Shown here: one piece after another, positions 46,599 to 54,808 of the stretch | Layout: each line of letters opens with the position of its first letter | Position numbering within the stretch: position 1 is the first letter of the stretch | NCBI RefSeq assembly: GCF_001591385.1 | Contig: NZ_BCUU01000015.1 | Location: forward strand, 1-64,000 | Direction of reading: 5' to 3' | DNA length: 64,000 nt | From: Variovorax soli NBRC 106424 | GTDB lineage: Bacteria; Pseudomonadota; Gammaproteobacteria; Burkholderiales; Burkholderiaceae_C | Program-made: the position numbers and the translations under genes | Notes under the pieces: model-generated | The model's input: the letters and a program-made list of their open reading frames with translations, nothing else | Told to the model about the DNA's origin: nothing | Databases searched by the model: none

Positions 46599-48065
46599 TC
46601 AGGCCCGCATCTCGGCGCGCAGCGCGCCGTACAGGCGGGCAAAGCGCGCGTGCCGCTCGGCGAATGCTGCATGCCGCGCCATGTCCGGCTCGAAGCTGTC
46701 GGCCAGCGGCGGCGCCGCGCAGACCTCTTGCGCGGCTTCGCCGGTGCACGCCAGCCGTCCCAGCCGTGCGGCACCCAGGGCCGCGCCCACTTCCGAGCCG
46801 CTGCGCCGGTCCAGCCGCCGGCCCAGCACGTCAGCCAGCAGCTGGGCCCAGTAGCTGCTGCGCGAGCCGCCGCCCACCAGCGTCACGCTGTCGATGCGTG
46901 CGCCGCCGCTCAGCAGCGCGCGCTGCCCGTCGAGGAAGGCGAAGGCCACCCCCTCGAGCACCGCGCGCGCCAGGTGGCCGCGCCCGTGCGCGTGGCTGAG
47001 GCCGAAGAACACGCCGCTGGCATGCGGGTCGTTGTGCGGGGTGCGCTCGCCCGACAGGTACGGCAGGAAGGTGGGCAGCGGCTCGGCATCCGGCAGCGCC
47101 TGCGCCTCGCTCACCAGCTGCGCCTCGCTCTCGGCATGCGTCACGCCGCGCAGCCAGCGCAGGCAGCTGGCCGCGGCGAGCATCACCGTCATCTGGTGCC
47201 AGGTGCCCGGGAACACATGGCAGAAGGCGTGCACCGCGTCGGCCGGGTTGGGAGAGAAGGCGTCGTTGGCGACGAAGTAGACGCCGGAGGTGCCAAGCGA
47301 CAGAAACGCCGTGCCCGGCGCCGCCACCCCGATACCGGCCGCGCTGGCTGCGTTGTCCCCGCCGCCGCCGGCCACGACCACGCCGGGCGGCAGCCCCAGC
47401 TCGTCGGCCACCGCCTTGCGCAGCACGCCACTGGCGGCGCAGCCTTCCACCAGCCGCGGCATGTGCGCCGGCGTCAGGTGGGTGGCGGCCAGCATCTCGT
47501 GCGACCAGCGCCGCGCGCCCACATCCAGCCACAGCGTGCCGGATGCGTCCGACATGTCGGACACGGCTTCGCCGGTGAGGGTGAGGCGCAGGTGGTCCTT
47601 GGGCAACAGCACCAGCGCGGTCTGTCGAAAGATGTCGGGCTCGTGCTGTTCCACCCACATGAGCTTGGGCGCGGTGAAGCCCGGCATCGCGATGTTGCCG
47701 GTGATGCGCCGGCTGGCTGGCGCCCGCTCGCGTTCGAGCTCGTCGCACTGCGCATGGCTGCGGCCGTCGTTCCAGAGGATGCAGGGCCGCAGCACGCGGT
47801 GCTGCGCATCGAGCAGCGTGGCGCCGTGCATCTGGCCCGACAGGCCGATGCTGCGCACGGCGCCCCAGGGCTTGGGGTGCTGCGCGCGTAGCTCGCCGAG
47901 CGCGGCTTGCGTGGCCTGCCACCAGGCATGCGGGTCCTGCTCCGCCCACAGCGCATGCGGCCGCGAGATCTGCAGCACGCGGCTGCTCTGACCGACCACG
48001 CGGCCCGCGTCGTCCACCAGCACCGCCTTGACTTCGGAGGTGCCCAGGTCGATGCCCAGATCCAT
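46599..48065 (-). CDS. xylB: xylulokinase
   Basis: FGGY-family sugar kinase of 488 residues phosphorylating D-xylulose (or a related ketose/alditol). MDLGIDLGTSEVKAVLVD (1-18) is the first phosphate-binding segment; GLSGQMHGATLLD (about 73-85) is the xylulokinase-type substrate region, where MHG is characteristic. LSLGTSGVYF and VTLVGGGSRSSYW complete the fold. It is 24 bases downstream of a TIM-barrel isomerase gene, so the two act on one sugar. No sugar transporter is in the window. Confidence 0.93.
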   Translation of the reverse strand: MDLGIDLGTSEVKAVLVDDAGRVVGQSSRVLQISRPHALWAEQDPHAWWQATQAALGELRAQHPKPWGAVRSIGLSGQMHGATLLDAQHRVLRPCILWNDGRSHAQCDELERERAPASRRITGNIAMPGFTAPKLMWVEQHEPDIFRQTALVLLPKDHLRLTLTGEAVSDMSDASGTLWLDVGARRWSHEMLAATHLTPAHMPRLVEGCAASGVLRKAVADELGLPPGVVVAGGGGDNAASAAGIGVAAPGTAFLSLGTSGVYFVANDAFSPNPADAVHAFCHVFPGTWHQMTVMLAAASCLRWLRGVTHAESEAQLVSEAQALPDAEPLPTFLPYLSGERTPHNDPHASGVFFGLSHAHGRGHLARAVLEGVAFAFLDGQRALLSGGARIDSVTLVGGGSRSSYWAQLLADVLGRRLDRRSGSEVGAALGAARLGRLACTGEAAQEVCAAPPLADSFEPDMARHAAFAERHARFARLYGALRAEMRA

Positions 48066-48089
48066 GTCGCCCTTTCTTCCCTGGCGCGA

Positions 48090-49145
48090 TCAGCCGATGC
48101 CGAGGATCTTGCGGTTGGCTGCGGTGTTGACCCCGCCGCCGGCAAAGTCGTCGAAGGCCCGGTCGGCCACGCGGATGATGTGCTCGGCAATGAAGGCCGC
48201 GCCTTCGCGGGCGCCGTCTTCCGGGTGCTTCAGGCAGCACTCCCATTCCAGCACTGCCCAGCCCGGAAAGTCGTAGGCCGCCAGCTTGGAGAAGATGGCG
48301 CCGAAGTCCACCTGCCCGTCGCCCAGCGAGCGGAAGCGCCCGGCGCGGTCGATCCAGTTCTGGAAGCCGCCGTACACGCCCTGCTTGCCGGTCGGGTTGA
48401 ATTCCGCATCCTTCACGTGAAAGATCTTGATGCGCTCGTGGTAGTGGTCGATGTAGGCCAGGTAGTCCAGCTGCTGCAGCACGAAGTGGCTCGGGTCGTA
48501 GAGCAGGCAGGCGCGCGGATGGTTGCCCACGCGCGCAAGGAACATCTCGTAGGTCACGCCGTCGTGCAGGTCCTCGCCGGGGTGGATCTCGTAGCACACG
48601 TCCACGCCCACCTGGTCGAAGGCGTCCAGGATGGGTTTCCAGCGGCGCGCCAGCTCGTCGAAAGCTTCTTCGATGAGGCCGGCCGGGCGCGGTGGCCACG
48701 AGTAGAGGTAGGGCCAGGCCAGCGCGCCCGAGAAGGTGGCGTGCGCCGTGAGCCCCAGGTTGGCCGAGGCCTGCGCCGCGTAATGCAGCTGCTGCACCGC
48801 CCAGGCCTGCCGCGCGGCCGGGTTGCCGCGCACCTCGGGCGCCGCGAAGCCGTCGAAGCCCGCGTCGTAGGCCGGGTGCACCGCCACCAGTTGGCCCTGC
48901 AGGTGGGTCGACAGCTCGGTGATCGCCAGGCCGTGCCGGGCCAGCGTGCCCTTGACTTCGTCGCAATAGGTCTTGCTCTGCGCCGCGCGCCGAAGGTCGA
49001 ACAGGCGCGCATCCCAGCTGGGAATCTGCACGCCCTTGTAGCCCAGGCCCGCCGCCCAGGCGCCGATCGCGTCCAGCGAGTTGAAGGGAGCCTGGTCGCC
49101 GGCGAACTGGGCCAGGAAGATGGCTGGCCCCTGGATGGTCTTCAT
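48090..49145 (-). CDS. sugar phosphate isomerase/epimerase (xylose isomerase-like TIM barrel)
   Basis: A 351-residue AP endonuclease family 2 fold. Metal ligands are in VCYEIHPGEDLHDG (Glu, about 184-197), LYDPSHF (Asp and His, about 217-223), IKIFHVKDAEF (about 242-252) and the late Glu in VLEWECCLKHPED. It lacks the classic XylA signatures, so it is more likely an epimerase/isomerase of a polyol or inositol-like sugar. AAGGAGA precedes the ATG at 49145. It leads the xylB operon. Confidence 0.9.
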   Translation of the reverse strand: MKTIQGPAIFLAQFAGDQAPFNSLDAIGAWAAGLGYKGVQIPSWDARLFDLRRAAQSKTYCDEVKGTLARHGLAITELSTHLQGQLVAVHPAYDAGFDGFAAPEVRGNPAARQAWAVQQLHYAAQASANLGLTAHATFSGALAWPYLYSWPPRPAGLIEEAFDELARRWKPILDAFDQVGVDVCYEIHPGEDLHDGVTYEMFLARVGNHPRACLLYDPSHFVLQQLDYLAYIDHYHERIKIFHVKDAEFNPTGKQGVYGGFQNWIDRAGRFRSLGDGQVDFGAIFSKLAAYDFPGWAVLEWECCLKHPEDGAREGAAFIAEHIIRVADRAFDDFAGGGVNTAANRKILGIG

Positions 49146-49315
49146 GAAAGGAGTCTCCTTTTTCGTCTTGCGACACCCATTGTGTGCGGCAGCAACACCG
49201 CGTCCAGTCCGAAGTCCGGTTTCTCGCGAAATCGAAAGCACGCGCCACGGGGACGCGCCACAATATTTCCCATGTACGACTTCGGGCGACGCCTGCGGGG
49301 CGCGCCGAGCCAGGG

Positions 49316-50200
49316 ATGTCACAAACCGTAGCCAGCCGCCTCAAGATCGGCCTGTCGGCCTGCTTCCAGCACGCCGACCCGGGCCGCTCGCTGTTCACCA
49401 ACAAGACGCTGCAGTACGTGGAGCAATCGATCGCGCACTGGCTCATGTCGGCCGGTGCGCTGGTGGTGATGGTGCCCTGCCCCACCGGCGAGACCGCGCG
49501 CGGCGACACCAGCCTGGCGCACTACGCCGAGTGGCTCGACGGGGTGGTGATGCACGGCGGGGCGGACGTCTGGCCCGGAAGCTACGGCGAGATGCCGCTG
49601 CGCGAGGCCTGGATGGGCGACCGCATCCGCGACCTGTACGACCTGGCGCTGGTGGAGGCCTTCGAGCAGGCGGGCAAGCCGATCTTCGGCGTGTGCCGCG
49701 GCCTGCAGCTCATCAACGTGGCCTTCGGCGGCACGCTCTACCAGGACATCGCCACCCAGCATCCGCATGCGCTGCAGCACCGCGACCCGGTGAGCTACGA
49801 CCAGAACTTCCACGACATCGTGTTCGTGGAAGGCACCCGGCTGTCGCAGATGTATCCCGGCATGGTTCACGCGCGGGTCAACAGCATCCACCACCAGGGC
49901 ATCAAGCACCTGGCGCCGGGCTTCGAGGTGGAGGCCTGGAGCTACCCCGACCATGTGCCCGAAGCCATCCGCCGCAAGCCGGTGCCGGGCCGCGGCTACA
50001 TCGCCGCCACCCAGTGGCACCCGGAATTCCACCAGCCCGGCACCCCGATCAGCACGGTGGACGACGGGGCCATCCTGGACGACTTCCTTGGCGCCTGCAT
50101 GGCGACCCGCGCGCGCGCGCGGCCGCCGCAGCACGTGGCCCCGGGCAAGATCCGCGACCGCGCGGCGCGCTTGTTGCGCCAGGCCCTGCTGCGCAACTGA
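49316..50200 (+). CDS. class I glutamine amidotransferase-like (gamma-glutamyl-GABA hydrolase family, C26)
   Basis: A 294-residue hydrolase cleaving gamma-glutamyl bonds. The nucleophile is Cys127 in FGVCRGLQLINVAFGG; the His-Glu pair is in ATQWHPEFH (about 233-241). GGADVWPGSYGE (about 82-93) matches the family's substrate loop. E. coli PuuD in the putrescine pathway is the best-known member, but no puu genes are here, so the symbol is withheld. ATG at 49316 with a weak CAGGG site; divergent from the sugar isomerase operon. Confidence 0.9.
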   Translation: MSQTVASRLKIGLSACFQHADPGRSLFTNKTLQYVEQSIAHWLMSAGALVVMVPCPTGETARGDTSLAHYAEWLDGVVMHGGADVWPGSYGEMPLREAWMGDRIRDLYDLALVEAFEQAGKPIFGVCRGLQLINVAFGGTLYQDIATQHPHALQHRDPVSYDQNFHDIVFVEGTRLSQMYPGMVHARVNSIHHQGIKHLAPGFEVEAWSYPDHVPEAIRRKPVPGRGYIAATQWHPEFHQPGTPISTVDDGAILDDFLGACMATRARARPPQHVAPGKIRDRAARLLRQALLRN

Positions 50201-50215
50201 GCGCGGGGCGGCAGC

Positions 50216-51184
50216 TCAGCCCGCTTGGCCCAGCAGCTGGGTGAAGCGCTGGAGGTCGACGTTGCCGCCGCTCAGGATCACGCCGATGCGCTGCCCCGGC
50301 TGCGCCAATCGGCGCGCGGCGGCAAAGGCGAGGCAGCCGGTGGGCTCCACCAGCATCTTCATGCGCTCGGCGAAGAAGCGCATGGCATCCACCAGCTCGG
50401 CGTCGGTGGCGGTGTGGATGTCCTCCACCTCGCGGCGGATGATGGCGAAGGTGTGTTCGCCCAGGTGCTGGGTCTGCGCCCCGTCGGCAATGGTGCGCGG
50501 CGTGTCGATGTGCACGATGCGGCCCGCGCGAAAGGATTGCTGCCCGTCGTTGCCGGCCGCCGGCTCCACGCCATAGACCTTGCACTGCGGCGCCAGCGCC
50601 CTGGCGGAAAGCGCGCAGCCCGACAGCAGGCCGCCGCCGCCCAGCGGCACGAAGAGCGCGTCGAGCGGCCCGGTGTCTTCCAATAGCTCCAGCGCGGCCG
50701 TGCCCTGCCCGGCGATCACGTGCGGATGGTCGTAAGGCGGGATCAGCGTCATGCCGCGTTCTTCGGCCAAGCGGCGGGCCAGCACCTCGCGGTCTTCCTT
50801 GTAGCGGTCGTACAGCACCACCTCGCCGCCGTAGCCGCGCGTGGCCGCCACCTTCATGGCCGGCGCGTCGGCGGGCATGAGGATGGTGGCCGGAATGCCC
50901 AGGATCTGCGCCGCCAGCGCAATGGCCTGCGCGTGGTTGCCCGATGAGAAGGCCGCCACGCCGGCGCGGCGCTGCCCGGCGTCGAAGCACGACAGCGCAT
51001 TGAAGCCGCCGCGGAACTTGAAGGCGCCCATGCGCTGGAAGTTCTCGCACTTGAAGAAGAACTGCGCGCCGGTGGCGGCATCCACCGTGCGCGAGCGCAT
51101 CACCGGCGTGCGGTGCGCCTGGCCAGCCAGCCGGGCGGCGGCGGCCTTCACGTCCTCGAAGCCCGGGGTGGCCAGTGCGCTCAT
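50216..51184 (-). CDS. PLP-dependent threonine dehydratase-like / threo-3-hydroxyaspartate ammonia-lyase
   Basis: A 322-residue fold-type II PLP enzyme without an ACT domain. The PLP lysine is in KCENFQRMGAFKFRGGFNAL (split ENFQRMGAFKFRG, about 51-63) and the phosphate loop is SCGGGGLLSG-like GGGGLLSG (about 184-191). SSGNHAQ (about 82-88) recognises the amino acid carboxylate. Length and the GAFKFRG...SSGNHAQ pattern fit serine racemase/hydroxyaspartate ammonia-lyase better than biosynthetic IlvA. Substrate is inferred. It lies 23 bases downstream of topB on the same strand. Confidence 0.86.
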   Translation of the reverse strand: MSALATPGFEDVKAAAARLAGQAHRTPVMRSRTVDAATGAQFFFKCENFQRMGAFKFRGGFNALSCFDAGQRRAGVAAFSSGNHAQAIALAAQILGIPATILMPADAPAMKVAATRGYGGEVVLYDRYKEDREVLARRLAEERGMTLIPPYDHPHVIAGQGTAALELLEDTGPLDALFVPLGGGGLLSGCALSARALAPQCKVYGVEPAAGNDGQQSFRAGRIVHIDTPRTIADGAQTQHLGEHTFAIIRREVEDIHTATDAELVDAMRFFAERMKMLVEPTGCLAFAAARRLAQPGQRIGVILSGGNVDLQRFTQLLGQAG

Positions 51185-51207
51185 CGCTTCCCTCCTGTCG
51201 CCTGCAA

Positions 51208-54156
51208 TCAGCTCAGGTGCTTGCCGACGATGCCGGCCAGCTCGAACATCGTGACCTGGTCCTTGCCGAACACGGGCTTGAGCCTGGCATCGGCATTGAT
51301 GGCGCGCTTGTCCTTGGCGTCCTGCAGGCCGTTGGCCTTGATGTAGTCCCACAGCTTCTTGATCACTTCGGTGCGGGCGACCGGCTCGTTGCCCACGACT
51401 GCGGCGAGTTCGGCGCTGGGCGTGAGCCCCGCGGCGGGCTTGCGCGGCGCCTTGGGCGCCTTGGGCGTCTTGGCCGCCGCGGTCTTCTTGGCAGCCGGTG
51501 CCTTCTTCGCGGCGGCCTTCTTGGCCGCGGTCACGGTCGGCGTCTTCGTGGTCGCCAGCGTCTTGCGCGGCGGGAACTTGGAGGTGCGCGGCTCGAATTC
51601 GAAGGTGACCTTGCCCTCTTCCTTGTTCCACACCAGGAAGGCCTTGAAGGCGCGCCGCGTGCGCATGCTGACGAACTTGTCCAAGAGGTCGGTCTTGCCT
51701 TCGGCCAGGAGCTTTTGCACCTGCTCGGGCGACACCGGCTGCTGCAGGATCACCTTGCCGGACTTGAAGTCGCAGGTGGGCGTGGGCTGCGCCGCCGTGG
51801 GCACCGACTTCTCGCACACATAGTTGCTGCCGAACTCGAACACGCGGCTGCTGCATTTCGGGCACGGCCCGAGGGATTGCTGGCCGCTGAAGTCGACGAT
51901 CTCGCCCGTTTCGGCCGGGTCCTTCTCGTCGCCGAAGTCGAACTCCAGCTTGTAGTTCTTCGCCTCTTCGTCGAACTTCAGGACGATCTCGGAGACGAAG
52001 GGCCAGCCCGCCTTGGAGCGGAAGCCTTCCAGCGGGCCGATGTGCTTGTCGCGCAGCAGCGCCTCGGCCTCGGCCACCTCGAAGGTGCGGCCGGCCGGCG
52101 ACTTGCCGAAGGAAAAGCCGCAGGGCTCCTGCCCAGGCTTGCCGGTGCAGGCGTAGCGCCGGTAGTTCTCGCGAACCACGCCGCCGCAGTTGGGGCACGG
52201 CGTGCTCAAGGTGGCGTAGTCGCCCGGTACGGTGTCGCGGTCGTACTCCTTGGCCTTCTTGACGATGTGCTCCGTCATTTCGGCGATCTCGCGCATGAAG
52301 GCGTCGCGGCTGAGCTTGCCGTGCTCCATCTGCGAGAGCTTGTATTCCCACTCGCCGGTGAGCTCGGCCTTGGACAGTTCCTCCACCCCCAGGCCGCGCA
52401 GCAGCGTCATGAGCTGGAAGGCCTTGGCCGTCGGGATGAGCTCGCGGCCCTCGCGCAGGATGTACTTCTCGGCCAGCAGGCCTTCGATGATGGCTGCGCG
52501 CGTGGCCGGCGTGCCCAGGCCCTTTTCCTGCATGGCCTCGCGCAGCTCGTCGTCGTCGATGAGCTTGCCGGCGCCCTCCATGGCGCCCAGCAGCGTGGCT
52601 TCGGAATAGCGGGCCGGCGGACGGGTCTTCAGGCCCTTGGCGTCGGCGGATTCATTCAGCACCTTCTCGCCGGGCTTGACGGGCACCAGGTTCTTGCCGT
52701 CCTTCTCGTCGTCGTCGCTCACCGCTTCCTTGCCGTAGATGGCCATCCAGCCCGGCTTGACCAGCACCTTGCCGTCGGAGCGGAAGTTGTAGTCCTTGCC
52801 CTCGTGCGACACGGTGCTGATGCGGGTGGTCACCTGGAATTCGGCGCTGGGGAAGAACACCGACAGGAAGCGCCGCACCACGAAGTCGTACAGCTTCTGC
52901 TCCGCATCCGACAGGCCCGAGGGCGCCTGCAGCGTCGGGATGATGGCGAAGTGGTCCGACACCTTGGCGTTGTCGAAGATGCGCTTGGCTGGCCGGACGT
53001 AGTTGCCGTCGATGGCCTGCTGCGCGAAAGGCGCCAGATGCTTCATGCCGCTGTTGGCGAGCATGCCCATCGTCTGCTTCACCACCGGCAGGTAGTCCTC
53101 GGGCAGTGCGCGCGAGTCGGTACGCGGGTAGGTGAGTGCCTTGTGCCGCTCGTACAGGCTCTGCGCGAGCGCCAGCGTGGTCTTGGCCGAGAAGCCGAAG
53201 CGGCTGTTGGCCTCGCGCTGCAGCGAGGTCAGGTCGAACAGCAGCGGCGAGGCCTGCGTGGTGGGCTTGCTTTCTTCCGTGACGGTGGCGGGTTGGCCGC
53301 GCGCCGCATCGGCAATGGCCAGGGCGTCGCGCTCGTTCCACACGCGGTCGGCGCGCTGCTCGGGGTCGGGCTCGCCATTGGGCAACAGGGGCGCGTTGGC
53401 CTTCTTCCAGTTCGGATCGAACCATTTACCCGGGTACTGGCCCGCCTCGGCCTGGAAGCTCGCGTGGATTTCCCAGTAGTCGCGCGAGACGAACTTGCGG
53501 ATCTGCTCCTCGCGCTCCACCACCACCGACAGGGTGGGTGTCTGCACCCGGCCCACGGTGGTGAGGAAGAAGCCGCCGTCGCGCGAGTTGAAGGCGGTCA
53601 TGGCCCGGGTGCCGTTGATGCCCACCAGCCAGTCGGCTTCGGAGCGCGAGCGCGCCGCATCGGCCAGGCCCTGCATCTGCTTTTCGCTGCGCAGCTGCTC
53701 GAAGCCGTCGCGGATCGCCTGCGGCGTCATCGACTGCAGCCACAGCCGCTGCACCGGCTTGCCCAGCGGCTTGGCGCCGCCGGCGTACTGCTCGATCAGG
53801 CGGAAGATCAGCTCGCCCTCGCGGCCCGCGTCGCAGGCGTTCACCAGCGCGGACACATCTTTGCGCTTGGCCTGCTTCACCACGGCGTTCAGGCGCGTCT
53901 TGGTCTTTTCCACCGGCTTCAAATCGAAGCGCGGCGGGATCACCGGCAGGTTGGCAAAGCTCCACTTGCCGCGCTTCACGTCGTATTCCTCGGGGGCCTG
54001 GATCTCCACCAGGTGGCCCACGGCGCTGGTCACGACGTACTTCTCGTTCTCGAAGTGCTCGTCGTGCTTGTCGAACTTGCCGGCCACCGGCGTGAGCGCC
54101 CGGACGATGTCCTGGGCCACCGACGGTTTTTCTGCAATCACCAATGTCTTCGTCAT
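51208..54156 (-). CDS. topB: DNA topoisomerase III with zinc ribbons, H1-like basic linker and C-terminal SWIB domain
   Basis: Type IA topoisomerase of 982 residues that decatenates and relaxes DNA. Toprim is at 1-135 (VIAEKPSVA; DAGREGE); the catalytic Tyr is in ALTYPRTDSR (about residue 344). After the core (to about 610) come Cys pairs CPNCGG, a YRRYACTG region, and CPKCSSRVFE. Residues about 872-907 form a Lys/Ala/Pro-rich tail like histone H1 (AAKKAPAAKKTAAAKTPKAP). The final 75 residues (908-982) are a SWIB/MDM2 domain (LAAVVGNEPVARTEVIKKLW; KANGLQDAKDKRAI). It is divergent from a SET-domain gene. Confidence 0.93.
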   Translation of the reverse strand: MTKTLVIAEKPSVAQDIVRALTPVAGKFDKHDEHFENEKYVVTSAVGHLVEIQAPEEYDVKRGKWSFANLPVIPPRFDLKPVEKTKTRLNAVVKQAKRKDVSALVNACDAGREGELIFRLIEQYAGGAKPLGKPVQRLWLQSMTPQAIRDGFEQLRSEKQMQGLADAARSRSEADWLVGINGTRAMTAFNSRDGGFFLTTVGRVQTPTLSVVVEREEQIRKFVSRDYWEIHASFQAEAGQYPGKWFDPNWKKANAPLLPNGEPDPEQRADRVWNERDALAIADAARGQPATVTEESKPTTQASPLLFDLTSLQREANSRFGFSAKTTLALAQSLYERHKALTYPRTDSRALPEDYLPVVKQTMGMLANSGMKHLAPFAQQAIDGNYVRPAKRIFDNAKVSDHFAIIPTLQAPSGLSDAEQKLYDFVVRRFLSVFFPSAEFQVTTRISTVSHEGKDYNFRSDGKVLVKPGWMAIYGKEAVSDDDEKDGKNLVPVKPGEKVLNESADAKGLKTRPPARYSEATLLGAMEGAGKLIDDDELREAMQEKGLGTPATRAAIIEGLLAEKYILREGRELIPTAKAFQLMTLLRGLGVEELSKAELTGEWEYKLSQMEHGKLSRDAFMREIAEMTEHIVKKAKEYDRDTVPGDYATLSTPCPNCGGVVRENYRRYACTGKPGQEPCGFSFGKSPAGRTFEVAEAEALLRDKHIGPLEGFRSKAGWPFVSEIVLKFDEEAKNYKLEFDFGDEKDPAETGEIVDFSGQQSLGPCPKCSSRVFEFGSNYVCEKSVPTAAQPTPTCDFKSGKVILQQPVSPEQVQKLLAEGKTDLLDKFVSMRTRRAFKAFLVWNKEEGKVTFEFEPRTSKFPPRKTLATTKTPTVTAAKKAAAKKAPAAKKTAAAKTPKAPKAPRKPAAGLTPSAELAAVVGNEPVARTEVIKKLWDYIKANGLQDAKDKRAINADARLKPVFGKDQVTMFELAGIVGKHLS

Positions 54157-54185
54157 CTCGGCTCTCTCTACAATCTGGCGCTTCT

Positions 54186-54222
54186 CACGCGTGCGTACAC
54201 GCGCACGCGCATGCGTACATAT
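54186..54222. repeat. 37-bp perfectly alternating pyrimidine-purine tract between topB and the SET gene
   Basis: Every base from 54186 to 54222 alternates pyrimidine and purine, mostly CG and CA/TG steps. Such tracts favour left-handed Z-DNA under negative supercoiling. It also contains the 8-base direct repeat TGCGTACA at 54192-54199 and 54212-54219, exactly 20 bp apart. It lies between the divergent starts of topB (54156) and the SET gene (54244), so it probably overlaps both promoters. Confidence 0.8.
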
Positions 54223-54243
54223 TCAAACTAACAGACTTCGGCG

Positions 54244-54798
54244 ATGCCTTCCAAATCCACCCCGAGCAGCGGCCGCCGCATCCAGACGCGGCGCTCCGGC
54301 GTCCACGGCAACGGCGTGTTCGCCCTGCAAGACATCGCCGAAGGCGAAACCCTGGTCGAGTACAAGGGCGAGGTCATCACCTGGGAAGAGGCGCTGCGCC
54401 GCCATCCCCACGACCCGTCGCAGCCCAACCACACCTTCTACTTCCACGTCGACGACGAGCGTGTGATCGACGGCAAGGTGAACGGCAACTCCGCCAAGTG
54501 GATCAACCACTCGTGCGACCCCAACTGCGAGGCCGACGAGCAGAATGGCCGCATCTTCATCAAGGCCCTGCGCAACATCAAGGCCGGCGAAGAGCTCAAC
54601 TACGACTACGGCCTGATCATCGACGAGGAATACACGCCCAAGCTGCTGGCCGAGTTCCCCTGCTGGTGCGGCGCCGAGACCTGCCGCGGCACGCTGCTGT
54701 CGCCCAAGGACGACGAGGAAGAAGGCAAGAAGTCCAGCAAGAAAAAGAAGAAGAAAAAAGCCAAGAACAAGAAAAAGAAGGCCAAGAAGAAGGATTGA
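54244..54798 (+). CDS. SET-domain protein (putative protein-lysine methyltransferase) with Lys-rich tail
   Basis: A 184-residue protein with a full SET core. GVHGNGVFALQDI (about 19-31) starts the domain; WINHSCDPNCEA (about 86-97) is the AdoMet-binding NHSC motif; GEELNYDYGL (about 116-125) carries the catalytic Tyr residues. The post-SET cysteine cluster is CWCGAETCRGTL (about 140-151). An acidic patch and a Lys-rich tail (about 160-184) follow. It likely methylates lysines of basic proteins; the target is unknown. The adjacent topoisomerase tail is a candidate. No clear ribosome-binding site. Confidence 0.9.
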   Translation: MPSKSTPSSGRRIQTRRSGVHGNGVFALQDIAEGETLVEYKGEVITWEEALRRHPHDPSQPNHTFYFHVDDERVIDGKVNGNSAKWINHSCDPNCEADEQNGRIFIKALRNIKAGEELNYDYGLIIDEEYTPKLLAEFPCWCGAETCRGTLLSPKDDEEEGKKSSKKKKKKKAKNKKKKAKKKD

Positions 54799-54808
54799 GC
54801 TCCCTGCC

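Noticed and set aside
49146-49315. Possible small gene starting at the ATG at 49273 upstream of the C26 amidotransferase
   Set aside because: About 19 codons, no ribosome-binding site and no recognisable feature; more likely leader sequence.
50216-51184. Calling the PLP enzyme biosynthetic threonine deaminase IlvA
   Set aside because: Only 322 residues, no C-terminal ACT-type regulatory domain and a serine racemase/hydroxyaspartate lyase-like pattern.
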